Source: Streptacidiphilus fuscans (GTDB lineage Bacteria; Actinomycetota; Actinomycetes; Streptomycetales; Streptomycetaceae). From it: a stretch of 64,000 nucleotides of DNA. Where the stretch lies: the NCBI RefSeq assembly GCF_015690355.1, contig NZ_JADPRT010000010.1:62001-126000 (forward strand), in the 5' to 3' direction. A program made the translations under genes and the position numbers. The notes under the pieces are model-generated. The model was not told the DNA's origin. It did no database searches and saw nothing but the letters and a program-made list of their open reading frames with translations. Shown in pieces: positions 51,663 through 60,467 of the stretch. Position 1 is the stretch's first letter. Each line of letters begins with the position of its first letter.

Positions 51663-53762
51663 GTGTCGACCAACGACTTCTCCGGCTCCGCGGTCAACGC
51701 CGTGCAGGCCGATACGGTCCACAATCTGACGTTCATCGGAGCACCGGCCAACGAGCCGCTGCCAGTACCTCGACAGATTCCACGCCCCATCTCGGATTTT
51801 CGGGACCGCGTGACCTTCCAGGTGGAGCTCGACGCTCTGCTCGGCGGGGCCGATGGTCGACCGTCCACGGGGGTAGTGATCGTCTCAGGCATGGGCGGAG
51901 TCGGGAAGACCTCCCTCGCGGTGCACTGGATGCACCGCGTCGCGGAAAGCTTCCCTCACGGTCACCTTTACGCCAACCTGCGCGGCTTCTCCAAGGGGCG
52001 TCCTGCTACCGCGCACGAGGTGCTCGATCAGTTCCTCCGTGCCCTGGACGTTCCCGAGTCCAAGATCCCTGCGGACGAGGAGAGTCGGGCCGCGCTCTTC
52101 CGCACCTGGACCAGCGACCGGTCTTTCCTGGTCCTGCTCGACAACGCCTCGTCGGCCGAACAAGTGCGAGCGCTGATTCCGTCCTCGCCCCGTGCTCTCA
52201 CCCTTATCACCAGTCGCAACCAACTGTCCGGCCTGGCCGCAGAGTCAGGAGCACGCAGAATCCGCCTGAGGCCGTTCGACAACGAGGACGCTGTCGCCCT
52301 GCTCACCGCTGGGACCGACGCGGCCGGGCCGTCGGAAGTCGCCCTGGCGGCGCGCCTCGCACAGAGCTGCGGCCATCTGCCGCTCACGCTGAGAATCGTC
52401 CAGAGCCGGATCGGTGCCAGAGCCGACCTGCCCTTCAGTACAGCCGCCGAGGAGATTGCCGAAGAACTGCTCGGGCCTCGGCCGTCTCTCCACGCCTTCT
52501 CGCCCTTTGACGGAGACTCATCCACGGAGGTTCACATGGTTTTCGCGGCCTCGTACGACGATCTGCCGGCTGATCTTGCGCGCACCTTTCGGCTGCTCGG
52601 TCTTCACCCGGGTGAGGACTTCGGCGTCAGCGACGCAGCAGCCCTGTCGGCGCTCGAACAGCGGGAGGCCGCACGTCAGTTGAACCGCCTGGTACAACTC
52701 AGCCTTCTTGAGGAATCGGACCGGGCGCGCTTCCGCTTCCATGATCTGCTCCGGTCGTTCGCAGCGGAACACGTCGAGCAGGACGAGGTCGGCCCCGCGA
52801 CGGAACGGCTCCTCAACTTCTATCTCGCGCACACTGATGCCGCCGACCGAGCTCTGGCCCCTGGTCGCCGTCATGTCCTTGACGACCCCGAGGTCAGCGC
52901 GACGTTCGCCTCCTACGAGGATGCTCTCGCCTGGTGCGAGCTGGAACGTTCGAACCTCTTGGCCGGCATCCGCCTGGCAGACGAGCGCGGAGAAGACGCG
53001 CTCTGCTGGCGCACAGCGATGGCACTGATCACCTTCCTGCACCTGCGAGGCTATGACGACCAGTGGATCGACATGTGCGAGGTAGCTTTGCGCGCCGCCC
53101 GTCGGCTGGGCGACCGTTGGGGAGAGGCTTGGTGCCTGATGAGCCTGGGCGGCGCCTACAGGGAGGCCGGCCGTCTGGACTCCGCCGCCGAGCTCGACCG
53201 GCTGGCCGCGGACCTGTGGCGGGAGTTGGGGGACGCCGAAGGGGAAGGCAAGAGTCTGAACAACCTCGGCTCTGTCCTGCTGGATCAGGGCCGCATCGAC
53301 GAAGCCAGCCCTGTCATCGCGGAAGCCCTGCGCATCCGGCGGCCGCGCGGCGGCCGGGAGCTTCCCATCTCCCTGATTCAACTCGGCCGACTTCAACTCC
53401 TCCGAGACGAGGTCGACCTGGCCGAGGAGAGCTTCCAGGAGGCCATGGGTCTGGCGCATTCCGCGGATCGGATCAACGTGGCCGACACTCATGAGGGACT
53501 CGGGCACGTCGCGTTGCGGCGAGGCCGACTCGACGCCGCCCGGTCCGCCTTCGCCGACGCAGCGTCGGGGTTCCAGGCGTCAGGGGCCTCACCAGCTCAG
53601 GCCCGGGCCCTGCGCGAGCTCGCCCGGTGCCTGCGGGACCTCGGGCGCAGCACCGAGTCACTCGAGGCGTTCCAGCAGGCCCATCACCTGCTGGAACAAC
53701 TCAGTGACCCGACGGCCGCGGACGTGCTCCAGGAAATCGAGGAGCTCAGCTCCGGCGCCTGA
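51663..53762 (+). CDS. NLR-like NB-ARC ATPase with TPR repeats
   Basis: A 699-residue STAND ATPase. Order: a short N-terminus (1-27, NDFSGSAVNAVQADTVHNLTF) that resembles bacterial amyloid-signal motifs (pattern N-x-FSG ... VQAxxV); the NB-ARC domain with Walker A GMGGVGKTS (76-84), Walker B FLVLLDN (about 156-162), RNBS/GxP region GHLPLTLRI (about 238-246); a winged helix ending in RFHDLLRSFA (MHD position, about 359-368); then TPR repeats (about 455-690). It has no BTAD or DNA-binding domain, so it is not an AfsR/SARP regulator. GTG start. Codon use differs from the core genes. Known relatives act in immunity or signalling; the role here is not known. Confidence 0.85.
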   Translation: MSTNDFSGSAVNAVQADTVHNLTFIGAPANEPLPVPRQIPRPISDFRDRVTFQVELDALLGGADGRPSTGVVIVSGMGGVGKTSLAVHWMHRVAESFPHGHLYANLRGFSKGRPATAHEVLDQFLRALDVPESKIPADEESRAALFRTWTSDRSFLVLLDNASSAEQVRALIPSSPRALTLITSRNQLSGLAAESGARRIRLRPFDNEDAVALLTAGTDAAGPSEVALAARLAQSCGHLPLTLRIVQSRIGARADLPFSTAAEEIAEELLGPRPSLHAFSPFDGDSSTEVHMVFAASYDDLPADLARTFRLLGLHPGEDFGVSDAAALSALEQREAARQLNRLVQLSLLEESDRARFRFHDLLRSFAAEHVEQDEVGPATERLLNFYLAHTDAADRALAPGRRHVLDDPEVSATFASYEDALAWCELERSNLLAGIRLADERGEDALCWRTAMALITFLHLRGYDDQWIDMCEVALRAARRLGDRWGEAWCLMSLGGAYREAGRLDSAAELDRLAADLWRELGDAEGEGKSLNNLGSVLLDQGRIDEASPVIAEALRIRRPRGGRELPISLIQLGRLQLLRDEVDLAEESFQEAMGLAHSADRINVADTHEGLGHVALRRGRLDAARSAFADAASGFQASGASPAQARALRELARCLRDLGRSTESLEAFQQAHHLLEQLSDPTAADVLQEIEELSSGA

Positions 53763-55170
53763 TCGCGTACCAGCCGATGGTGAGGGCCGCTGCGATCGGG
53801 ATGATGAGGAGGACGGTCCAGCGGCCCACGTCGCCGCCCTGGGCGCCCATGTCGACGACGATGAAGAGCAGGAAGGCGATCGTGACGATCTCGACCCACG
53901 GGGAGCCGCCGAGGCGGTAGGAGGGGCGCTCCGCGTGGCCGGCCTTGGCGCGGCGGACGAAGAGGGCGTGGCAGATCATGATCATGACCCAGGTGGAGAT
54001 CACGCCCAGCGAGGCGATGTTGACCACGATGTCGAAGGCCTCGCCCGGCAGCCAGGCGTTCAGCGCGACGCCGATCAGGGCGAAGCCCGCCGTGAAGAGG
54101 ATGCCGCCGTAGGGGACGGCACGGGAGTTCATCGCGCCGGTGAACTTGGGCGCGGAACCGGCGGCGGAGAGCGAGCGCAGGATGCGGCCGGTGGAGTACA
54201 GGCCGGAGTTGAGGCTGGACATCGCCGCGGTCAGCACGACCGCGTTCATGATGCCGCCGATGCCGGGGACGCCCAGCTTGGAGAAGACCGTGACGAACGG
54301 GCTCTCCCCCGCGTGGTAGGCCGACCACGGCAGCAGCATCACCAGCAGCACTACCGAACCCACGTAGAAGAGCAGGATGCGCCAGCTGATCGAGTTGATC
54401 GCCTTCGGCACCACCTTCGCCGGTTCGGCCGTCTCGCCGGCCGTGATGCCGACCATCTCGATGGCGGCGTAGGCGAAGACCACACCTTGAAGCACGATGA
54501 TCATCTGTGCCAGGCCGTGCGGGAACCACCCGCCGTTGTCGCTGATCATGTGGAGACCGGGCGTCTGCCCGCCGACCTTGTGCTGGGTGGCCAGCAGCAG
54601 GATGCCCACGATCAGGAAGACCACGATGGCCGCGACCTTGATGATCGCGAACCAGAACTCCATCTCGCCGAAGAGGCGGACCGAGATCAGGTTGATCGAG
54701 ACGACCACGGCCAGCGCGATCAGGGCGAGCAGCCACTGCGGCACGGAGCTGAACGCTCCCCAGTAGTGCACGTAGAGCGCGACGGCGGTGATGTCCGCCA
54801 TACCGGTCGTCGCCCAGTTGAGCACGTACATCCAGCCTGCGACGTAGGCGCCCTTCTCGCCGAGGAACTCCCGTGCGTAGCTGACGAACGAGCCGGACGA
54901 GGGCCGGTGCAGCACCAGCTCGCCCAGGGCGCGCACGACCAGGAAGGCGAAGACGCCCGCGATCGCGTAGGAGATCGCCAGGGAGGGCCCGGCAATGGCG
55001 AGCCTGCCGCCGGCGCCGAGGAAGAGCCCGGTGCCGATCGCGCCACCGATGGCGATCATGCTGATGTGACGTGGCGCCAAGGACTTCGCGTAACCGGCGT
55101 CGCCGGCGTCGTCGAGGTCGATCTCGCCTGGGACGCCCTTGGTCCCGGTCTGGGTCAGGTCCTTGCTCAC
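53746..55170 (-). CDS. Amino-acid permease (APC family, AnsP/GabP-like)
   Basis: A 474-residue permease with twelve membrane segments. The N-terminus shows the consensus HISMIAIGGAIGTGLFLGAG of the amino-acid transporter branch of APC carriers, and EFLGEKGAYVAGWMYVLNW for the third segment. Closest by memory to asparagine or GABA permeases of streptomycetes. It is a proton symporter; substrate not certain. Its 3' end overlaps the NB-ARC gene by 17 bp, convergent. Confidence 0.92.
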   Translation of the reverse strand: MSKDLTQTGTKGVPGEIDLDDAGDAGYAKSLAPRHISMIAIGGAIGTGLFLGAGGRLAIAGPSLAISYAIAGVFAFLVVRALGELVLHRPSSGSFVSYAREFLGEKGAYVAGWMYVLNWATTGMADITAVALYVHYWGAFSSVPQWLLALIALAVVVSINLISVRLFGEMEFWFAIIKVAAIVVFLIVGILLLATQHKVGGQTPGLHMISDNGGWFPHGLAQMIIVLQGVVFAYAAIEMVGITAGETAEPAKVVPKAINSISWRILLFYVGSVVLLVMLLPWSAYHAGESPFVTVFSKLGVPGIGGIMNAVVLTAAMSSLNSGLYSTGRILRSLSAAGSAPKFTGAMNSRAVPYGGILFTAGFALIGVALNAWLPGEAFDIVVNIASLGVISTWVMIMICHALFVRRAKAGHAERPSYRLGGSPWVEIVTIAFLLFIVVDMGAQGGDVGRWTVLLIIPIAAALTIGWYAIRRRS

Positions 55171-55249
55171 GATGCGCAGGGGCCCCTTTCGTGCGGGTGC
55201 CTAAAGAGCATAAATGGGGTTTTGAAGGGTCTGTACCACTCGCCGACCG

Positions 55250-56839
55250 TCAGCGTTCGCTGCGCAGATCGAGCTGGCGGATCACCCGGTCGACCAACTC
55301 CGGGTCAGCGCCGGGTTCTGTGCGGGCCGTCTGCATCTCCTCCCGGGATGCCGCGAGCATCTCGGACTCGACCCTGCGCAAGGTCTTCACGGCCTTCACC
55401 CGTTGCTTCCACTCCTCGCGCTGCCGATCGTCGTACAGATCGGGTCTGCTCCTTGCGAGCCGGTCGACCTGACGCTGCTTCAGGCGGTCGACGAGCTCCT
55501 CCGGCAGTTCCTCGCCCGAGGCCATCTCCTTGAGCCGCATCAGCCCGGCGCGGCTGGCCCGGTACCAGAGGCGGCGCTCCTCGTGGTCCTCGGCGTCCTG
55601 GTCGCGAGCGAGGCCGAGCCAGCGGACCACCAGCGGCAGCGTCATCCCCTGGAAGAGCAGCGTGAAGATGACCACAGAGAAGGCGATGAAGACGATCTCG
55701 TTGCGCAGCGGGAACTCCGCCCCGCCGTGCACGGTGAACGGGATGGCGAGCGCCAGCGCGACCGAGGCCACCCCGCGCATGCCCGACCACCACAGCACGA
55801 CCGACTCGCGCCAGCCGAGCGGAGCGGCGTCCTCCCGGCGTCCCATCCGTCGGTCCAGCCAGGCCGTGAACCAGGCGCCAGGAAGCAGCCAGATCAGCCG
55901 GACGCCGACCACGACGACGATGACCAGCGCCGCGTCGCCCAGCATCGAGGGCCAGCCGCGGCCGACCTCCTTGAGCACGCTGGACCACTCCAGCCCGATC
56001 AGCCCGAAGGCGATGCCGGAGATCAGCAGTTCGACCACGTCCCAGAAGGCCGAGCCGACCAGGCGGAAGCTGACGTCGTCCGCGCCGACCGCGTGGTCGT
56101 TGATCCAGAGCGAGCAGACCAGCACCGCCAGCACGCCGGAGCCGTGCAGCCGGTCGGCCAGCACGTAGGCGGCGAACGGCACCAGCATGCTGAGCGCCAC
56201 CTGCAGGGTGGCGTCGCTGAGGAGTCCGATCGCCTTGCCGCTGAGCCAGCCGATGCTGATCCCGAAGACGACGGCGAGCACCGCCGAGAGCAGCAGTCGC
56301 CACACCGCCTCCGCCGTCGAGAACTCCCCGGAGACCACGGCCTCGATGGCCAGGCCGTAGACGACCAGTGCGGTGACGTCGTTGAAGAGACCCTCGGTCT
56401 CCAGGATGCCCATCAACCGTCGCGGCAGTCCGACGCTCTGGGCGACCGCCCCGGCCGCGATCGGGTCGGGCGGGGAGATCAGCGCGCCGAGCGCGACCGC
56501 GGCGGCGATCGGCATCCCCGGGGTGATCCAGTGCATGGCCGCGGCGACCGCCACCGTGGTGACCACCACGAGGGCGACCGCGAGCAGCAGGATGACCCGG
56601 TAGTTCTGCCGGAAGTAGCGCGTGGTCGAGCGTTGGGCCGCCGCGTAGATGAGCGGCGGCAGCACCAACGGCAGGATCAGGTCGGGCTCCAGGCTGACGT
56701 TCGGGACGAACGGCAGCACGGCCAGCACGAAGCCGATGATGGTCATCAGCACGGGCTGCGGGACCCGGATCCGCTCGGCGAGCGGGGTGGTGATGATGGC
56801 GCAGAGGAAGACCGTGAAGAGAAGGATCAGTTGCGCCAC
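55250..56839 (-). CDS. CPA1-family Na+/H+ antiporter
   Basis: A 529-residue cation:proton antiporter. Twelve membrane segments are followed by a charged C-terminal tail (about 410-529, rich in Arg/Glu). Transport residues are visible in SPPDPIAAGAVAQ (about 143-155) and EGLFNDVTALVVY (about 170-182), with the conserved ND and DP acids. It expels Na+ or K+ for pH and salt balance. It starts close to the acetyltransferase gene stop. Confidence 0.93.
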   Translation of the reverse strand: MAQLILLFTVFLCAIITTPLAERIRVPQPVLMTIIGFVLAVLPFVPNVSLEPDLILPLVLPPLIYAAAQRSTTRYFRQNYRVILLLAVALVVVTTVAVAAAMHWITPGMPIAAAVALGALISPPDPIAAGAVAQSVGLPRRLMGILETEGLFNDVTALVVYGLAIEAVVSGEFSTAEAVWRLLLSAVLAVVFGISIGWLSGKAIGLLSDATLQVALSMLVPFAAYVLADRLHGSGVLAVLVCSLWINDHAVGADDVSFRLVGSAFWDVVELLISGIAFGLIGLEWSSVLKEVGRGWPSMLGDAALVIVVVVGVRLIWLLPGAWFTAWLDRRMGRREDAAPLGWRESVVLWWSGMRGVASVALALAIPFTVHGGAEFPLRNEIVFIAFSVVIFTLLFQGMTLPLVVRWLGLARDQDAEDHEERRLWYRASRAGLMRLKEMASGEELPEELVDRLKQRQVDRLARSRPDLYDDRQREEWKQRVKAVKTLRRVESEMLAASREEMQTARTEPGADPELVDRVIRQLDLRSER

Positions 56840-56843
56840 ACGG

Positions 56844-57362
56844 CTATCTTGCCAGACGTTTCGTCATACTCCGGTGCGGAATGCCAGCATCCGGATACAC
56901 GTCGCCAAAAGCGACATAGCCGAGCTTCTCGTAGAACCCGAGGGCGGCGACCTGTGCGTGCAACTCCAGTTCCAGGCCCCCTCGCTCGCGGCCCTCGTCC
57001 TCGATCGCGCGGACCAGGGCGGCGCCCAACCCGGTGCCACGGACGCGCTTGCTGACCGCGAGCCGGCCCAGCAGGACCACGCCCGGACGGCCGGTCTCGG
57101 CCAGGGCCTCCGCGCCGTGGATCAGGCGACCGGTGCCGACCGGCGTCCCGTCGGCGGCGCGCGCCAGCAGGTGCACGGAGGTGGCGTCGAGCGCGTCGTA
57201 CTCCAGCTCGACCGGAACGTTCTGCTCCTCGACGAAGACCTCGAGGCGGACCGCGCGGACGTCGGCCATGTCGGTCTCCGTCGCGACGGTGATCACCACG
57301 TCGCCAGCCACGACGCCCGCCACGTCGCTCGCGGAGCCCCCCTGTGCCTCAGCTCTCCGCAC
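56844..57362 (-). CDS. GNAT-family acetyltransferase
   Basis: A GNAT-fold protein of up to 172 residues with EVFVEEQNVPVELEYD, the acetyl-CoA loop region RLAVSKRVRGTGLGAALV, and the C-terminal HAQVAALGFYEKLGY of ElaA-like members. The start is uncertain: the GTG at 57362 overlaps the rluD-like gene by 14 bp; GTGs further in, at 57323 or near VVITVATETD, would give a more usual N-terminus. Substrate unknown. It sits between the pseudouridine synthase and the antiporter in one minus-strand run. Confidence 0.85.
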   Translation of the reverse strand: MRRAEAQGGSASDVAGVVAGDVVITVATETDMADVRAVRLEVFVEEQNVPVELEYDALDATSVHLLARAADGTPVGTGRLIHGAEALAETGRPGVVLLGRLAVSKRVRGTGLGAALVRAIEDEGRERGGLELELHAQVAALGFYEKLGYVAFGDVYPDAGIPHRSMTKRLAR

Positions 57363-58287
57363 TGATGATCTCCAGGGCGCGGGCCAGGTCGGCCGGGTAG
57401 TCGCTGGTGAACTCGACCCACTCGCCCGTCGCCGGGTGCTCGAAGCCGAGCGAGACCGCGTGCAGCCACTGGCGGGTCAGGCCGAGCCGCTTGGCCAGCG
57501 TCGGGTCGGCGCCGTAGGTGATGTCGCCGACGCAGGGGTGCCGCAGCGCGGACATGTGCACCCGGATCTGGTGGGTGCGGCCGGTCTCCAGCTTGATGTC
57601 GAGCAGCGACGCCGCGCGGTACGCCTCGATCAGGTCGTAGTGGGTGACCGACGGCTTGCCGTCGGCGACCACGGCCCACTTCCAGTCGTGGCTGGGGTGG
57701 CGGTCGATCGGCGCGTCGACGGTGCCGGACATCGGGTCCGGGTGGCCCTGGACCAGCGCGTTGTAGCGCTTCTCCGGGACCCGGTCGCGGAACTGCTGCT
57801 TGAGCGAGGTGTAGGCCTGCTCGGACTTGGCGACGACCATCAGTCCGGAGGTTCCGACGTCCAGGCGGTGGACCACGCCCTGGCGCTCGGCCGCGCCGGA
57901 GGTGGAGATCCGGTAGCCGGCCCCGGCCAGGCCGCCGATCACGGTGGGCCCGGTCCAGCCCGGGCTCGGGTGGGCCGCGACGCCGACCGGCTTGTCGACC
58001 AGGACGAAGTGATCGTCGTCGTAGACAATCTTCATGTCGTCGATCTTCTCGGCCACGATCTGCACCGGCGCCGGCGGAGCGGGGATCTCGACCTCCAGCC
58101 AGGATCCGGCGGTCACGCGGTCGGACTTGCCGACGACCGCGCCGTCCATGGTGACCTTGCCCTCGGCGGCCAGCTCGGCGGCCTTGGTCCGGGAGAAGCC
58201 GAGCATCCGGGCGATGGCGGCGTCGACGCGCTCACCTTCGAGGCCGTCGGGCACGGGCAGGGCGCGGATCTGGGGAACGGTGCTCAC
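57349..58287 (-). CDS. RluD-family 23S rRNA pseudouridine synthase
   Basis: A 312-residue enzyme: an S4 RNA-binding domain (about 18-75), then the RluA/C/D catalytic domain with the active-site Asp in VVHRLDVGTSGLM and the GRTHQIRVH motif. GTG start at 58287 gives the expected N-terminus (VSTVPQIRALPVPDG); the frame continues upstream. It isomerises uridines in 23S rRNA, helping ribosome assembly. In related genomes it usually follows lspA; here a three-gene amino-acid transporter lies between. Confidence 0.9.
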   Translation of the reverse strand: MSTVPQIRALPVPDGLEGERVDAAIARMLGFSRTKAAELAAEGKVTMDGAVVGKSDRVTAGSWLEVEIPAPPAPVQIVAEKIDDMKIVYDDDHFVLVDKPVGVAAHPSPGWTGPTVIGGLAGAGYRISTSGAAERQGVVHRLDVGTSGLMVVAKSEQAYTSLKQQFRDRVPEKRYNALVQGHPDPMSGTVDAPIDRHPSHDWKWAVVADGKPSVTHYDLIEAYRAASLLDIKLETGRTHQIRVHMSALRHPCVGDITYGADPTLAKRLGLTRQWLHAVSLGFEHPATGEWVEFTSDYPADLARALEIISAES

Positions 58288-58367
58288 CGTATTGAGTATG
58301 CCGGACCGGAGGCCGTGCCCCCGCCTCCCGCAGCGCACGGCGACTGTGCGCACGCAGACAGCCGTTA

Positions 58368-58383
58368 CCTGATTTTGATCAGG
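58368..58383. promoter_or_regulatory. Palindrome upstream of amino-acid ABC transporter
   Basis: CCTGAT-TTTG-ATCAGG, a perfect 6-4-6 inverted repeat, in the 252-bp gap between rluD-like and substrate-binding genes. A second pair TGAGA-N8-TCTCA lies at about 58412-58429. Confidence 0.45.
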
Positions 58384-58539
58384 AAGAACTGCTGCAGCCC
58401 TGTTGACGGGTGAGAGGATGCGGTCTCAATTCACGGGGGAGCAAGGCACTTTGGGGCCTGCAACACTTCCTCCCTGAACGCACGTGTACGTACCGCACCG
58501 CGCCTCGCACCGCACTCGTACCGCAGGAGGAAAACCCTC

Positions 58540-59484
58540 ATGGCCCGTTCCCTCTCGCAGCGCCTGTTCCTCGCCGGCTCCGTCGCGGCGATCGGCTCGC
58601 TGCTGCTGACCGGCTGCGGCAGTTCCAAGATCGGCGGAAACTCCGGCGCCGCTCCCGACGCCTCGCAGACCGTGAACAGCGAGGGCACCGACCCCGCGCT
58701 GGTCGCCATGGTCCCGGCGGCGCTCAAGTCCAAGGGAACGGTGCTGATAGCCACCGACTCCACCTACGCGCCGTCCGAGTTCAAGGACGCGGGCGGCAAC
58801 ATCGTCGGGATGGACGTCGACCTGGGGAACGCGATCTTCAAGAAGCTGGGCCTCACGACCCAGTGGCAGAGCGCCGACTTCGGCAGCATCCTCGGCGGCA
58901 TCACCGCCAAGAAGTACGACCTCAGCTTCTCCTCCTTCACCGACACCAAGGCCCGCGAGCAGCAGGTCGACATGGTCGAGTACTACAACGCGGGCGAGGC
59001 CATCGCCACGCTCACCGGGAACCCCTACAAGCTGACCGGTGTCGCCGCCGACCTGTGCGGCGTCAAGGTCTCCGTGGAGGCCAACACCACCGAGTCCGCC
59101 GAGATCGCGCAGACCATCAACCCGGCCTGCAAGAAGGCGGGCAAGGCCCAGGTCCCCGACAACGGCGACCAGTTCACCGCGCAGACCGACAGCACCTCCG
59201 CCGTGATCGCCAAGCGCGACCAGGCGATGCTGGCCGACTCCCCCGTCATCGACTACGCGGTGAAGCAGGGCCAGGGCCAGCTGATGAAGATCGGCCAGGA
59301 CTACAACACCGCGCCCTACGGCATCGCGATCCCGAAGAACGACGGCCGGCTGGCCCAGGCGGTCCAGGGCGCGATCAAGGACCTGATCAAGGACGGTACG
59401 TACGGCCAGATCCTGACCAAGTGGGGTGTCGACTCGGGCGCGTTGACCGCCGACAAGGTGCTGATCAACGCCGCCGCCAGCTGA
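58540..59484 (+). CDS. Polar amino-acid ABC transporter substrate-binding lipoprotein
   Basis: A 314-residue lipoprotein. The signal peptide ends in the lipobox LLTGC with Cys26, then a short Gly/Ser linker and a bacterial periplasmic-binding fold of family 3 (GTVLIATDSTYAPSEF at about 67-82, and GIAIPKNDGRLAQAVQGAI near the end). It binds a polar amino acid, glutamate-type transport being a reasonable guess. GGAGG before the ATG. First gene of a three-gene operon. Confidence 0.93.
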   Translation: MARSLSQRLFLAGSVAAIGSLLLTGCGSSKIGGNSGAAPDASQTVNSEGTDPALVAMVPAALKSKGTVLIATDSTYAPSEFKDAGGNIVGMDVDLGNAIFKKLGLTTQWQSADFGSILGGITAKKYDLSFSSFTDTKAREQQVDMVEYYNAGEAIATLTGNPYKLTGVAADLCGVKVSVEANTTESAEIAQTINPACKKAGKAQVPDNGDQFTAQTDSTSAVIAKRDQAMLADSPVIDYAVKQGQGQLMKIGQDYNTAPYGIAIPKNDGRLAQAVQGAIKDLIKDGTYGQILTKWGVDSGALTADKVLINAAAS

Positions 59485-59525
59485 CCACTCGTCCCGTCCC
59501 TCCCCACCTGAGAGTAGAGAGAGTC

Positions 59526-60467
59526 GTGACCATTCCTCAGGACACCGCGCTCCCCGAGCGGGAGCGCCCGGAGGAGATCCAGGCCGTCGCGGTCCGGCAC
59601 CCCGGACGCTGGGTGGCCGTGGCCGTGATCGCCGTGCTGGCCGCGATGCTGGCCCACCTGATGGTGACCAGCAGCATCCTGCACTGGGACGTGATCGGCC
59701 AGATCTTCACCTACCCCACCGTGCTCGCCGGCCTCGGCCGGACCATGGGCCTGACCGTGCTCGCCATGGTCATCGGCATCGTCGGCGGCATCCTGCTCGC
59801 CGTCATGCGGCTGTCGAAGAACCCGGTGCTGTCCGGGGTGGCGTGGATCTACATCTGGGTCTTCCGCGGCACGCCGGTCCTGGTCCAGCTCTTCTTCTGG
59901 AACTTCCTCGGCGCGCTGGTCCCGACCGTCGGCCTCGGCATCCCGTTCGGGCCGACCTTCGTGACCTGGAACTACAACGACCTGGTCGGCCTGTTCACTG
60001 CGGCGACGCTGGCCCTGGGGCTGAACGAGGCCGCCTACATGGCCGAGATCGTCCGGGCCGGCATCCTGTCGGTGGACGAGGGCCAGACCGAGGCGGCGCA
60101 CTCGCTCGGCCTCACCCAGCCGCAGACCCTGAGGCGGATCGTGCTGCCGCAGGCCATGCGGGTGATCATTCCCCCGGCGGGCAACGAGACCATCTCGATG
60201 CTGAAGACCACCTCGCTGGTCTCCGCCATCGCCCTGGAGGACCTCACCCGGGCCGGCCAGGACATCGCCTCGCGGACCTTCTACGAGATCCCCGCGCTGG
60301 TCGCCGTCAGCCTCTGGTACCTGCTGCTGACCTCGATCCTCTCCGTCGGCCAGTACTACGTCGAGCGGTACTACGCGCGCGGCGCCAACCGCGCGCTGCC
60401 GGACACGCCCTGGCAGAAGGTCCGCAGGAACGTGTTCAGCGTCAAGCGCGCCGGAGGTGCCGCGTGA
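59526..60467 (+). CDS. Polar amino-acid ABC transporter permease
   Basis: A 313-residue permease with an N-terminal cytoplasmic extension and five or six membrane segments. The cytoplasmic EAA loop is visible as EAAHSLGLTQPQTLRRIVLPQAMRVIIPP, and the HisMQ-type motif FRGTPVLVQLFF is present. A single permease is encoded, so it probably forms a homodimer. GTG start 41 bp after the binding protein. Confidence 0.92.
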   Translation: MTIPQDTALPERERPEEIQAVAVRHPGRWVAVAVIAVLAAMLAHLMVTSSILHWDVIGQIFTYPTVLAGLGRTMGLTVLAMVIGIVGGILLAVMRLSKNPVLSGVAWIYIWVFRGTPVLVQLFFWNFLGALVPTVGLGIPFGPTFVTWNYNDLVGLFTAATLALGLNEAAYMAEIVRAGILSVDEGQTEAAHSLGLTQPQTLRRIVLPQAMRVIIPPAGNETISMLKTTSLVSAIALEDLTRAGQDIASRTFYEIPALVAVSLWYLLLTSILSVGQYYVERYYARGANRALPDTPWQKVRRNVFSVKRAGGAA

